NCBI RefSeq assembly: GCF_027580225.2
Contig: NC_073346.2
Coordinates: forward strand, 682,001-746,000
Source of the DNA: Misgurnus anguillicaudatus
Taxonomy: Eukaryota; Chordata; Actinopteri; Cypriniformes; Cobitidae
DNA: 64,000 nucleotides
Direction of reading: 5' to 3'
Position 1 is the stretch's first letter. Every line of letters starts with the position of its first letter. Made by a program: the position numbers and the translations under genes. The notes under the pieces were generated by a model, which saw only the letters and a list, made by a program, of their open reading frames with translations, had not been told where the DNA came from and did no database searches. Positions 9,517 through 20,989 of this stretch are shown one piece after another.

Positions 9517-12399
9517 ATGGTAAAAGATAGATTAATTAATAAAGGGTTACGAATAGCACATTTAAATGTCTGTAGTCTGAGAAACAAGGTTCAGGACATC
9601 TCGGAAACTCTAATAAATAATAATTTGCATATTCTGGCAATATCAGAAACACATTTAGATTCTAATATTGATAATTCACTATTGCATATAAATAGGTACA
9701 ATCTGTATAGACGTGATAGAAATGCATACGGTGGTGGGGTTGCAATTTATGTTCAAAATCAAATACCTGCAAAAATTAGAAATGATTTTGGTTGTGTGGG
9801 TGTAGAAGCTCTGTGGTTACAAGTGCAGTTACCACATCTTCGGCCTGTTCTAATTGGTGTTTGTTATCGACCACCTAATGTACCTATAGTTTATTTAGAT
9901 AAGATTTGTACTATGTTAGACAAAGTTTGTGACACAAAATTTGAAATATATTTTTTGGGAGATTTGAATATTGATTGGCATTCGAATAACTGTTCGTTAA
10001 AAAATAAGTTGCTTTCACTAACAGAGATCTGTAATTTATCACAAGTTGTTAAAAAAATCAACTAGAGTTTCCAATAGATCTGATGGCTCAAAAATAGCTA
10101 CATGTATTGATCTAATTTTTACAAATGCCGTAGACTCATGTTCTAAAGTAATCTCTATGCCGGTAGGTTTTAGTGATCATAATATAGTTTCAATTAATAG
10201 GAAAACTAAGGTTCCCAAATCAGGGCAGAAAATGATTGTTAAAAGGATATTTAAATATTTTAATGAAAATGAATATTGTGAAGAAGTCAGAAATGTGGAT
10301 TGGTCAAAGTTATTAGTTGAGGAGGATCCTGATAGAGCCTTAGAGGCTAAAATTGGTACAATAATACCAATCATGGATAAATACGCGCCATTGAGACGAA
10401 TAACTGTGAGAACCATTGCTGCTCCTTGGGTAGATTTAGAACTTAAGGAGCACATAAAGATGAGAAATGAACTAAAGGCTGAAGCTATCGCATCAGGTAA
10501 CAGTATCCTGTGGAATAAGTATAGGAAATTAAGAAATTATGTTACTAAACTAAACAGAACAAAAAAAAGAAATTATTATGAAAATAAGATTAAAGAGGCA
10601 AAATCTGATAGTAATAAAATTTGGAGTATGCTTAATACAATAATGGGGAGAAAAGCTAAAATAGTGCCATCTTTTATTGAAGTTGACGGGTCTTTTTTGA
10701 CTAAACCCAGTGATATTGCAAATCATTTAAGTTCATATTTTTAAGAATAAACTTATAACTTTAAGACAAGGTATGAATCTGAAACAAAAAAGTTATTTAA
10801 ATAATAGAACAATATGTAATAAAATAATGGGAAATAAATCATGTAAATTTGACCTTGAAGGAGTAAGTACTACTACAGTTGAGAATTTATTAAAAGTAAT
10901 GAAAGAGAAACCATCAGGTGCTGATAACCTTGATGCGAAATTATTAAAAATAGTAGCTGATGTGATTGCTTTGCCTATAAGTCATATAATAAATCTAAGT
11001 TTTGATAAAGGCATTTTCCTACTAGTTGGAAAGTTGCTAAAATTGTGCCTCTTATAAAGAATAATAAGGAACCATTGTCGGGAAAAAATAGTAGACCTAT
11101 TAGTATTTTACCCATTTTGAGTAAGGTTACTGAAAGAATTGTTTATGATCCAATCAGTATGTATTTTAGTAAAAATGATTTAAATTCTGTTTATCAGCAT
11201 GCATATAGGAAGGAACATTCTACAACAACAGCTTTAGCTCAGATAACTGAGGACTGTATAAAAGATATTGAAAATAAAAAGATTGTTGGAACAGTATTGT
11301 TAGATCTGAGTGCTGCGTTTGATGTACTTGATCATGAAGTTTTGTTGGAAAAGTTAATCTGTTATGGTTTTGAAAAATCTGCTATTGAATGGATTAAAAG
11401 TTATCTTGCCAATAGGGAATTTACTGTAACATTTAATGGGAGTAATTCTGATATACAGACTCTTGATTGTGGTGTGCCTCAAGGGAGTTGCCTTGGGCCA
11501 CTTTTATTTTCTATTTTTACAAATGATTTGCCTTTTGTTTTAGACAATTCCACCATGGCCCTATATGCAGATGATTCTACAATTTATACGTCCGCACAAA
11601 CCCTTGTTGAACTTAATACAATCTTACAAGTTGAACTTAAACTAATTGAAAATTGGATTATGGATAATAAAATGGTGATTAATGCAGAGAAAAGTAAATG
11701 TATGATACTGGGATCCAAGTATTTGTTAAAAGATCCGCTTGTGTTGAGTCTGACTGTGGGGGGTATTGTAATAGAACAGGTTACGGAGGTAAAGCTACTC
11801 GGTGTGACTGTTGACAGCTTGTTAAATTGGAATAGTCATATAAATCAAATACTGTTGAAAATGGGCAGAAGTCTGGCAGTTGTTAAGCATTGTAGAAAAT
11901 TTATTCCAAATCGAGTGATGAAAATATTAGTTGAATCATTAGTTTTATCACATTTGGATTATTGTTCAACTATTTGGTCAAGTACAACTGAAGTGAATTT
12001 AAGAAAACTGCAAGTTGCTCAAAATAAAGCAGCTTGGGTAGTTTTAAGTTGTCCTTTTAGGACTAGTGTTAGAGAATTGAATACGAGGTTAGTTTGGCTG
12101 AGTGTAAAAAGTAGGATTAATTATTGTATTGTTAACTTTGTTAGAAAATTATTGTTACAAAAATGCCAGAAATACTGTACAGCAGACTGTCTTTTTTTAG
12201 TGCTGTGCATCAATATTCCACTCGTCAGTCAACAGAGAGTCGCTTTTTGTTACCTCCGTGTCGAACCAACCTTATACAAAAGACAGTGCTGTATAGAGCA
12301 ATGGTGGCATGGAATTCTCTTCCGCAGTTTTTGATTTTGGGAATGAATGCAATGAATTTTCGTAAAAGATTAAGACTTTATCTGATTACATTAGAATAA
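9517..12399 (+). pseudogene. LINE ORF2: APE endonuclease + reverse transcriptase, frameshifted
   Basis: Replication protein of the LINE at 8174. Endonuclease in 9517-10744: GLRIAHLNVCSLRNK, ISETHLDS, GGGVAIYV, FLGDLNIDW, then TCIDLIFT and FSDHNIVS. RT in 11045-12334: [38 protein letters not shown] and the catalytic YADD. The C-terminal region has LLGVTVDSLLNW and SHLDYCSTIWSS. The first methionine that gives the conserved endonuclease start is at 9517; the open frame upstream to 9370 is GT-rich and unlikely to be translated. Frame changes lie near 10050 (A-run), 10743, 11035 and about 12165, so the copy is inactive. Confidence 0.85.
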
Positions 12400-12664
12400 T
12401 TGTTATTATTTATATTTGTTGCTTTTCCTGATATGAATGGTTAAAGAGTAGTGGAAGTATTGCTGTAACTGTGTATTGTGAGAATGAATAATGTAGAGCT
12501 GTTGTTGTTTTTGTTGTTTTTTTTGTTTGTTTTTATTTTTAGTATGTAGTTGTATTGTTATGTATTAATATGTGCACTCCATTTTTGTCTGTATAATGTA
12601 TGGTTTTATGTTATAGGAATATATAAATTTTTTGTTGTTGAAGTCTATAGACCCCAGGAAGAAT

Positions 12665-12686
12665 AGCTGCTGCCTTTGCAGCAGCT
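12665..12686 (+). other. 3'-UTR hairpin of the LINE
   Basis: Perfect 9-bp stem AGCTGCTGC / GCAGCAGCT with a 4-nt loop, about 30 bp before the AACA-repeat tail. It is probably a recognition structure for the element's own RT; that role is inferred from position. Confidence 0.6.
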
Positions 12687-13423
12687 AATGGGGATCTTAA
12701 TAAACAAACAAACAAACAAACTTACTGACAAGATACTGATGTAGGCTATTGTGTAATGTACTGCACAACGTTTTTAGGACGCGAATCCACAGTGTTCTGC
12801 CGGGACTTTAAACTTTTATAAAACTAAAGCGTCTGCTCTCCGCCTCTTTTATTTAGCGAGGGTGTAAAGTTGCGCGAGCTTATTAATAAATTTCTTAGAA
12901 ATGAGCATGTTTGGTAACAGCACAAGCAGCTGTACATGGACAGACTGCGCGTCAGTTTAAACGCGTCCTTTCTCCGCCTCGCGTTATTTCTCCCGCTTGC
13001 ATATTAAACAACTCGCAAGTGGACAAGAGAGACAGATTAAAAACACCAAAACTTAACGGGAATGTATCTCTCTCATCCACTTTTAATCCAATCGACCAAA
13101 GCGCGTCTTAATACCAGGTGTAAAATGTTGTCAAGAAACCGCGTGACTGCCGCCACCTGAACTGAGAGATTGACTGAAGTGAAGGGGGGTTGGCTGGTGT
13201 CACTACAGTGAGTGACCCGGGTCGCCATTAGCAACCAATAGGGCACGCTCTGCTGGACAAACAAGTACCTAGATCTTTTAAAAGCATTTAATGTTTTCTG
13301 TAAGGAACGTTCATATCGGCTGCATATCTGCGGCTTATACGCCGATATAGATATATCTGCGACATGCTCATATCGGCCGATAAAATCGGCAAAACAATAA
13401 ATCGGTCGGGCTCTAATTTTCAT

Positions 13424-14886
13424 GCTGTCATTTACTTTTCCTTATATTTATAGCATATTGCTTTTCTGTATTTGATCTAAACTGTATTTTCTTAAAAAAT
13501 ACGTTTATAGCTTCGTACGGATCTTTCATTGTGGTTTTAATGTAGTGTGCAAGTTCGTGCTCGTGTTTAGCGTTACAGAGCTGTTGCAAAGTCACGCACA
13601 ATCCTGTTTGATAATCCGCACCGCTGTGATTGACAGAACACCCGACCCGACAGTTATCCGACATCAGCAGCAATTTTATTCCACACCCGGCCTGTTTGAC
13701 ATAAAGACTGTGACCCCGACCTGGTCACACCGCAAATCGCGCAGTTAAATAGAAACCTTTAACGTTCTTCGGACAGAGCTTAAACACAAATAAGCACAGG
13801 GCCATTTAAAAACTGCTATATCGGAATCAAGTCAAATTTTGGTCTTGGATGTTAGACCCGCAGTTTACTCGCCTATTGAGTCCCGACCTGCATCTACAAC
13901 GCAAATGACATGTTAATATTATTACACTCGTTACATCAAATATTATGCGGTTCACCCGCGGGTACCCGACCATGCTGTCTGAAACAGATGAAACAGTCTC
14001 ACCTTCTGCCTCAAGTTTTTATTACCAACGTACTTCTCTTCCCACAGGAGTAATGTAAGTTTCCTTCGACTATTAATGTCTTGCAGTCCCATGTAAGTAA
14101 TATTCAGTATTTAGCCTTTTGTTTTTGACAAATATATGATTTAATGTGAAACTTTAATGTGAGTGTCGATCTGAAGAACGGAAGATTGACAGCTGAGCGG
14201 TCAGCAGCGCGCTGCGCTTATAGCCTATATTCTGAATAACTAATGGCACGATAAGTTGATTATATGAATACAGTGATTCCAAATGAATGTCCAAAAAACT
14301 CGTAATATGTTAAATTAAAAGTTTAATCATGTCTTTTCTCGCCCTGCGCTGCGTCGGTGTATATGCGCCGGTGAACATCATACGCGCGATGAACTTGCAC
14401 CTTAAATTACCCTAAATGTATAGTCATAAAGATAAAAGTAAAACAACATTCGAAACTGTAAATTGTGTATTTTTATTTGTCTAAACTCGCAATAAGGAGA
14501 AAACCTTGTGCTTATTTAAAATAATTAAAAACAAGACGTGCTTTCTGCTGCTTTGGTTTTAGAGCGCGTCGCAAAAAAAGAACAGAAACTCAAATATTTT
14601 TTCGTTTTGTCAATCTGATAATTATTTAAGTGTAACTTAGTGTAGGCTTATTTATTTTATTATTATTTCTCAAAACAGAGACGTAGCCTAATCATCATCT
14701 GTTGATTTAAATCTATTTGTGCATGAAACTAAACCCATGGGGGAAATTTTGATATTTTAGGATATTTATTTATAAATGAGTGAACAACGCGAATCCAGAA
14801 AGAAATGTATTTCTTTAAGACAGCCAGTCTGGCAGGGCGGACATTTCGGTAGCTTTATTTTGCGAGCTGCCGCCGTGGGTTTTGTC
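13424..14886. other. unassigned, no supported gene
   Basis: No credible coding sequence. Several CCCGACC/ACCCG-rich stretches (13640-13730 and 13855-13975) resemble worn hAT-type ends but could not be paired. The 5' exon(s) of the ISL2EU-like transposase could lie in the first few hundred bases; I could not identify them. Confidence 0.4.
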
Positions 14887-15088
14887 TAGAAGGGATACAG
14901 CAAAGCCGAAAAGTTTAGGATTAGATTTGGAGGTAGGATTATTAGAATGAAAACAGCGGCTTTGGCTAAATGAGATACAAATACATCCTACAATCGTGTA
15001 AAATTTTGTGTTTAGAGTTGGGTTTGGGTGAAGGATTGGGATAAAACAGTGCTCATCCGGCGAGATTTCGTTTGCTGTATCCCTTCTA
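14887..15088. mobile_element. small MITE-like inverted repeat
   Basis: An 18-bp perfect inverted repeat TAGAAGGGATACAGCAAA (14887) / TTTGCTGTATCCCTTCTA (15071) bounds about 200 bp. No clear target-site duplication, so the element type is unknown. Confidence 0.5.
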
Positions 15089-15301
15089 TCCACAACCGCA
15101 GGCGTGGCGGGGATGTTTTAGTTGTGGCGGGCCGCCACGGTAGAATGCATATAGCGGAAACACTGCTTTTGGTATAGGTCAGACTTTTTTCCTGGAATAT
15201 AATGAGAAATACAGCACATTTTAGCTCTACATTTTAATAACGATAAGATTAACATATTAAGTCATTAATGCCACATGCAGTAGCTTGATATGAGTTATAT
15301 T

Positions 15302-15384
15302 ATGTCAATGTCAGCTTTATTTATATAGCAAATTTAAAATACCCAGTGTCCTACCAAAGTGCTTTACAGTAAAATAAGCATAAA
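15302..15384 (+). repeat. retroposon 3'-end-like fragment
   Basis: Contains AGCTTTATTTATATAGC followed by AAAGTGCTTTACAGTAAA, a pattern like the ends of fish LINE/SINE elements but distinct from the L2 copies here. Similar sequence (ACAGTAAAACAAAGCAATAA) resumes after the hAT at 16463, so the hAT probably interrupts it. Confidence 0.4.
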
Positions 15385-16459
15385 TAGGGCCCTATACTTT
15401 CCGCAATCACGGAATCGCGGACGGAATCGCGGAATTGGCTAATTAACACGGAATCTAGTATTAACGCGGAATTTTGTGGAATTTCACATATTTTGAATAA
15501 AATTATGTTTTTGTGTGGGAGACGAACGTATGTCTGGGGGAAATGCAGACTGGGGGAAGTAAATCTGGGCGACACGCCCCCTCCCGTCGTTTCAGACCTC
15601 CTCCAAAACACTGAAACCATGGCGAAGCGGCTCTCCACGACTTTCGTCAGCGAAAAAATTAAGAAATTCGATGCTAAGCACTTAGTTCCGAGCAGGTCTC
15701 ACATGACTTTTATGTGACCGGAGAACTGTTATTTTGGAAGTTTAGTCAACACTCTGTTCACGGTGAGCGCAAAGATACATGCACTCTCTCATCCATGTCT
15801 GTCTCACTGTACCTCTCACGTGCACGCGCTCACGCACATGTCTGAAGTGCGAACACAAATCCTCATGTATTTGTTCAGTTTTGTGCATTTCAAGCGAGCT
15901 GAGGCTAACAAACTATCTCTCGCATTTAAAATATAATCATCTGCATCATGGCGCCACTCTCTGTCTCTCTTTCGCTCGCACGTGCAAAGAGCTGCGTGCT
16001 CATGCTGTCCTAAGTCAGATCACTATCCTGTGTATGTTTGTAAAGTTAGATGCATTTCAAGCAATTGTGTATAAAATATGGATCGCGTTCCGCTGGATTG
16101 ATGTGTTTAAGGCACTTCTGAAGGCACCACTGCGTTGACACTTTGTTGTAGCCTCCTGCAACAACACTAAAAAACAATGCATTGAATTGAGTTGTGTGTG
16201 CGCGTGTGTAAATGCATCTTTTATAGTCATTAAGTAATCCTGTTATCCAGTTTTTCCCCCAAATCATTTACATTTTAATCATTAACATTAAAGGCACACT
16301 CTTTTTATGACTAAAATAAAAGTAAAGGGTAAAAAATATAATTGCCAAAAATTAAAACGGATAAAACGGAATTTGCAAAAATTAAAACGGAGAAAACGGA
16401 ATTTGGGAAAAAATAAAAAGGAATTTGGGAAAAAATAAAACGGATTTTATAGGGCCCTA
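15385..16459. mobile_element. hAT-like element with TAGGGCCCTA termini
   Basis: Begins TAGGGCCCTATAC and ends TTTTATAGGGCCCTA, with CGGAATT motifs repeated in both subterminal regions. No 8-bp target duplication is visible (AGCATAAA against CACACAGT), so the ends may have decayed. Only an N-terminal zinc-finger remnant of coding sequence remains, beginning at 15619. Confidence 0.7.
15619..15790 (+). pseudogene. CGGBP1-like zinc-finger N-terminus of a hAT transposase, remnant
   Basis: Starts at ATG 15619 with MAKRLSTTFVSEKIKKFDA, then KHLVPSRSH. After a one-base frame change near 15710, the sense continues with YVTGELLFWKF and ERKDTCT. The order (basic start, VT-GELLF, two metal-binding positions, then KDTC) resembles CGGBP1-type zinc fingers derived from hAT transposases. 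Here at least one Cys position reads Trp and another Ser, so metal binding is probably lost. No catalytic domain follows. Moderate confidence from motif memory. Confidence 0.5.
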
Positions 16460-16893
16460 CACACAGTAAAACAAAGCAATAATTGTTTTTACTATTACAA
16501 ATATTATTATCATTACAATAGAAAATTTGTTATGAGCAGCTGCAATCAACATTTCACAATACCTGACAAGAAATGTGCCGAACAAATTCGGATGTTGTCC
16601 AGATTTTTACCTCGTAGACCTTGGTTGAGCTTTGCTAACCACAAGCACCTCCTTTCTTCTGATAATTTCTGCCATTCCTCTCCCTGGTTTTTAATAACTT
16701 TTGGAAGTCAATAATATTGCAAATGTTTTTCTCGAACTGTCCTATTGGTACAGCCTAAAACATGGCAATTATTGACCATTTTCCTTGACGATGTTCGTGA
16801 TATCCTTCAGTGTCTGTGCTTTGTTATGATGCAGAGTGCCTCCAAGATGGCGACTTCCGGTAATGATGACGCGTCGTGAAAACCCTCTATTCT
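16460..16893. other. unassigned, no supported gene
   Basis: The first ~30 bp look like the continuation of the fragment at 15302-15384. The rest shows no coding signal or paired termini. The 60-aa frame at 16532-16714 has no recognisable feature. Confidence 0.3.
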
Positions 16894-17060
16894 TGTTAAT
16901 GTTAGGTAATGACTGTCAATTCAGTTATTCATGTTAGTTCATGGTGCATTAACTAATGTTAGGAGTTACAGCACTTGATTTTATAAATGTAAATACATTT
17001 TACTAATACATATATAAAAGTAGAAGTATTGTTCGTGTTAGCTAATGCACTAACTAATGT
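16894..17060. repeat. dispersed repeat with TTAACTAATGTTA motifs
   Basis: Repeated GTTAGTTCATG, GCATTAACTAATGTTA and TGCACTAACTAATGTTA motifs, with a partly mirror-like arrangement. The pattern is common in fish intergenic DNA; boundaries and class are uncertain. Confidence 0.45.
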
Positions 17061-17066
17061 TAAAGG

Positions 17067-17305
17067 TATAGACCATTTCAAAAGATGTAAACAACACTGG
17101 TCCAGAAACACTTCCTGTTTCAGTTTGTGGCTGTTTTTTATTCATTTCACATATATCATTATTTTTAAGATGTTTGTTTAACTTTTTGATTCAGTTCCAT
17201 ATGTTCTGTTGGACGTACTTCATCCCAATGTTTATCTAGTGTTAAAAACTGAAACAGGAAGTGCTTCTGGACCAGTGTTGTTTATGTTTTTTGAAATGGT
17301 CTATA
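17067..17305. mobile_element. palindromic MITE, about 50-bp terminal inverted repeats
   Basis: Begins TATAGACCATTTCAAAAG and ends with its complement GAAATGGTCTATA. Inner arms GTAAACAACACTGGTCCAGA / GGACCAGTGTTGTTTATG. About 239 bp, non-coding. The outermost TA on both sides is compatible with a TA target. A half copy occurs at 2938-3030. Confidence 0.8.
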
Positions 17306-17401
17306 GCAGAAGATTTTCTCAAATTTTAGAAAAGAACCGCCTCCACTTTTTTTAAAAAATGCAATTGCGCAACCCCAACTAACACACGACGTACTAGTTA
17401 C

Positions 17402-18190
17402 TAGGGCTGAACGATGTGAGGAAAAGTTGCGATGTGCGATGACATTGTTTAATGTTGCGATGACGATGTGAGTTGCGATAAATATATATATTTTTTCATG
17501 TTTTAGGGGCCATTCACAAACACGTGGAAAACCAAAGACACGTAGGTTATTGTCACATGACCTGCACACTGCGCTTGTGTCATTCTGAAAAGTTAAAATG
17601 TTTTTGAAATACCTGGAAAAAACGAGCGTGTCGCGACCGCTGTGCTTCCAGAGCACACATACATTTGAAATAATGAACTTGAGCGCGCAATAGACACAAT
17701 ATGAGAATCACCGCTTCCACAGTACCTGTGTTTGCGGCGTCATCTCTCCTAAATCCAAAATAATTCCATGATATAGCTGAAGTGCTGTTCATTTTCACCA
17801 GAAGGTCTTTGTCTGACAACACATTTTCCTCACTCTTCTCTCCTTCCTCTGCCATAGTTTTTGCTAACAGGCACAGCGTCACAACTGACACCTCACAAAT
17901 CAATCTGAGCGTAGCTGACTTGGGGGTTCCATCGCTGCGTCCGAAACCGCCTACTTCCATACTATATAGTAGGCAATGTAGTGCTTTTTGCATACTACTA
18001 TATAGTATGATAGTAGGTGATTTCGGACGCAGCACATGTCTTCAGGACTAAACGTGATAGGTCAAACGTTTATTACATGCGCTTACTGTTTTCCCTTCAT
18101 TCATCGCGTCAAGGCTGTCTGTTGCGATGTGTTCATCGTGTGAGTTCATATCGCGATGACGATGAAAATTCGATATATCGTTCAGCCCTA
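17402..18190. mobile_element. non-autonomous hAT element, TSD ctagttac
   Basis: Starts TAGGGCTGAACGATGTG and ends ATATATCGTTCAGCCCTA. Exact 8-bp duplication CTAGTTAC at 17394-17401 and 18191-18198. No transposase. It holds the MITE at 17935-18032 and interrupts the element at 17374-19498. Confidence 0.92.
17935..18032. mobile_element. about 98-bp palindromic MITE, CTGCGTCC termini
   Basis: CTGCGTCCGAAACC... and ...GATTTCGGACGCAG are inverted, with an inner ACTATATAGTA palindrome on each side. The same family occurs at 42379-42483. Nested inside the hAT. Confidence 0.75.
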
Positions 18191-19498
18191 CTAGTTACGT
18201 AATTTATTGGTCATTTTTGGTCATTTCATGACTTACCAGCTGGCAACGTAACTGTTACGTCCTATGGAGGTAATTCCATTACCATTACAGTACCAAATCA
18301 CCACGTCGCCAGTACGGACTCCTTACGTCGCAAGATAACCAAGTACGTCCCAGTTACGTAATAAATTCGTACTATTTTGGTAATTTCATAACTTACTGGG
18401 AACTTAACTGTTACGTCCCAGGGAGGTAATTTCGTTACCTTTACAATTATATAAACATTAGGCTAATTTCGTTTTCTATTTAGGTTAGCTTATTAAAACT
18501 TTCAGTCTCAAAGTTATCCATAAGTCAAAATAGATTAAATACACACGAACTGCCATTTACATGGGAAACATGAAACAGCACGCGCCTCCCGCTCAGCTGA
18601 CCTCAACCAGAGCGCGCGTCCGCGCGTGCACAGCAGAACGGTGGCTGACAGGACGCGGTGTTGTTTCTCTGAACTGAGACCTGTTTAAAATACACAAGAA
18701 CTAGCTGCTTAAGAGTTATGAAAACAGCATGTTAACATACTTATTAAGGCTCACAGAATCTCGCCCGACAGTATAAACCGCGTTTTATGCTGCACTGACA
18801 GGAATGTTCATCTGACAGGAAATTTCGTTTTATCAGGAAAGATACTAACTTCACAACAAATAAATCGATTTTTATGAAAACGTGTAGATATTTTTTAACC
18901 TTTACTCATTTTATTGTCTTTATTTTAAAGTTTTGTGGGACACGTTTGGCGTTTTGGACTGGTGAAGGTTAGAGCAGCGTTACCCTGGCAACCGGAGCAT
19001 GAAGAGGACCGCCCGCTCTCTCTCCGTCTAACAAAACTACGCCTGCACAATTCAGAAATGACATTTTAAATTAACTTATATGGAGAATCCATTTAAATGT
19101 TCATTTTAACATATGTTTATTTAAATGTTTGTAATGTTCATGTTCAATAAATGAAGTATTCAAGCTCTGAGTCTTTCATTCATATGCTATGGTAAGTCTT
19201 TTAGTAATGGCCAAATAAGGACAAGTTAAATTAGTTATACTGCAGATGTCCGCCCAAAGAATATTAAATAAAAGATTTAAATTACTAACTGGTTACTAAC
19301 ATAAAACTTTTAATCCATTACGTTGTCACGACGTGCCCACAACAGGCAGATTACGTTGCAAAGTTACGTGCAGGCGACGGATCCAGGAATTTCACTTTTC
19401 CGGTCCCCACGACGTAACTCGGTTCGTCGCCACGACGTAAGTTTGGTCATCATATTACGTCGACAATACATAACAGTTACGTATTTGTGTTAGCTGGG

Positions 19499-20869
19499 AC
19501 ACTCCTTATTGACAACTAGGAGGACCAATAGTCTTGATGATCCACCCGGAAAAAGAAAATCCTCCACAATACCTTTAACAAATACAACCTTTTTGTAAAG
19601 TGTTACTGAGGATATAGAATAGTTCACAGAAAACCCACACATTAATGCGGTGGACACAAATAAAGAGGTGTGTATGCCTACAGTTAGAAGCTTTCACATT
19701 GCCTACGTCTAGTAATTTACATAATCATACAACGAAACTATTCATATAATAGGCTACGGAGAAAATGATATGATAAGTTGACATAGATACAAAGTATCAA
19801 TAGTTTTAAAAACTGTGTTCTTATGAAGTGTTCACTTAATCCCGTTTGTCACAGAAACTATACTGACCATGCTAAAAAAAATAGTGAATCATAATCATGA
19901 CAAAATTAGCGCAAAATAACAAAATAATTAAATATTATCTTTCGCATCAAAGCAAAACAAACATTTCCTTCATCACAGTCGAACTCGCTGTAACACGAGA
20001 TGTATTTGAGTTCATGCAGCTTTTATTAGCCGTGGCTCAAGCTGCTTTTCTAATGCCAACTGCTTATCAGAGCTGCTAATCCGCCTACCAGAGACAGAAA
20101 CCCGGAATCATCAAAAAAACTCAACTACCACACACAATACTTTCTTTTACCGCGCATTTTTCTGCCCTTTAAGGTTGAAATATCTTCAGTTCAAAAGCAG
20201 ACATGACAAACAGCTGGCCAAATCTTAAAAACTGAAAGTTTAACGTTACACGCGGTCATATACGTGTTTATCAATCAGCGTTTAGACCTGCCTATTCGCA
20301 ATAATTACGCAAAATAATGCTGTGCTAAGACAATACAACCAGCAGTAACTTACAGTATGACTGAATTTTATTGTTGTGCTAGCGGTCGAAACTGTTTTCA
20401 TTTATAATGTTCAAAGTTGCTTTGCTCTAACTGGTACATTTAGTAAAATGTAAATGTTGTAACGTTACCTTTAATATGAGCAGTAAGATATTTCCCAGAA
20501 ATGTGCGATAAATCAGGCCCGCTTAAGACATATCAGCGTCCCATGTTACTCGAACTGCTGTTGTCATGGTACTGACGCCACTGTTGATGTTTGCATTGTT
20601 ACCGTCTTTCAAAATAAAGGTCCCATAGTATGGAATCAAATTAGGGTTATTAATACTGTGAAATTGTGAAAAGATGTTCACATATGTAATAAAGTTTTGC
20701 AGCTGTGCAAAAGGAGTTATGTATGTGCAAAGACATTTCGTACCTGTGGAAATATTTTGTATATGTGTAAAACAAATAGAACTTACAGAACATACAAAAA
20801 ATAATAGACATACAATATCCACATAACACAAGAGACAATATCCAGAGAAAATAATGATAATAATAATAA
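19499..20869. other. unassigned, no supported gene
   Basis: No recognised element termini or conserved protein motif. Frames at 19897-20079 and 20523-20838 lack recognisable features and are probably chance. An A/T-rich microsatellite-like stretch from about 20845 to 20930 may be the 3' end of the L1 that follows. Confidence 0.35.
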
Positions 20870-20989
20870 ATAAAATAAATAAAAGGACAAAATAAAAAAT
20901 AGAATAGAATAGAATAGAAATAAGAATAGAGGGGCTATCACCTAAACAGTATCAGATGAAGAGGTCAAAAGTAGAACAGATCCTACCTG

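Larger units (their letters stand above)
8174..12717 (+). mobile_element. near full-length APE-type LINE (ORF1 + ORF2) inside a hAT
   Basis: Two-ORF non-LTR retrotransposon with a 5' UTR of about 165 bp, ORF1 at 8340, ORF2 from about 9517, a 3' UTR with a hairpin near 12665-12686, and a tail of AACA repeats. AAACTTAC occurs at 8166-8173 and again at 12718-12725, overlapping the tail, and is the likely 8-bp target-site duplication. The 5' boundary depends on that match. ORF2 lacks RNase H after the RT, which argues against the I clade. A Jockey/CR1/Rex1-like placement is possible, but I cannot fix the clade. Confidence 0.8.
7629..13415. mobile_element. non-autonomous hAT element carrying a nested LINE, TSD attttcat
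   Basis: Termini TAGAGCCCGACTGATATGC (left) and ATCGGTCGGGCTCTA (right) are inverted repeats. Subterminal ATATCGGC-type repeats occur at both ends. Flanked by exact ATTTTCAT at 7621-7628 and 13416-13423. Removing the LINE at 8174-12717 leaves about 1.2 kb without a transposase frame, so it was mobilised in trans. Confidence 0.9.
17374..19498. mobile_element. TIR element rich in ACGTAA/TACGTC motifs, split by a hAT
   Basis: Ends CCCAACTAACACA (17374) and TGTGTTAGCTGGG (19498) are near-perfect inverted repeats. The subterminal regions are packed with TTACGT/ACGTAA words. Removing the hAT at 17402-18190 and one duplicated 8-bp site leaves about 1.3 kb without a reading frame. No target duplication recognised, so the superfamily is open. 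Confidence 0.65.

Noticed and set aside
13428..13673. 81-aa minus-strand frame as a possible 5' exon of the ISL2EU-like transposase
   Set aside because: Position and strand fit, but no THAP or other zinc-finger cysteine pattern is visible and no splice pairing could be shown.
14815..15093. 92-aa minus-strand frame across the small inverted repeat
   Set aside because: It begins inside one arm of the MITE-like repeat and reads through it; no domain recognised.
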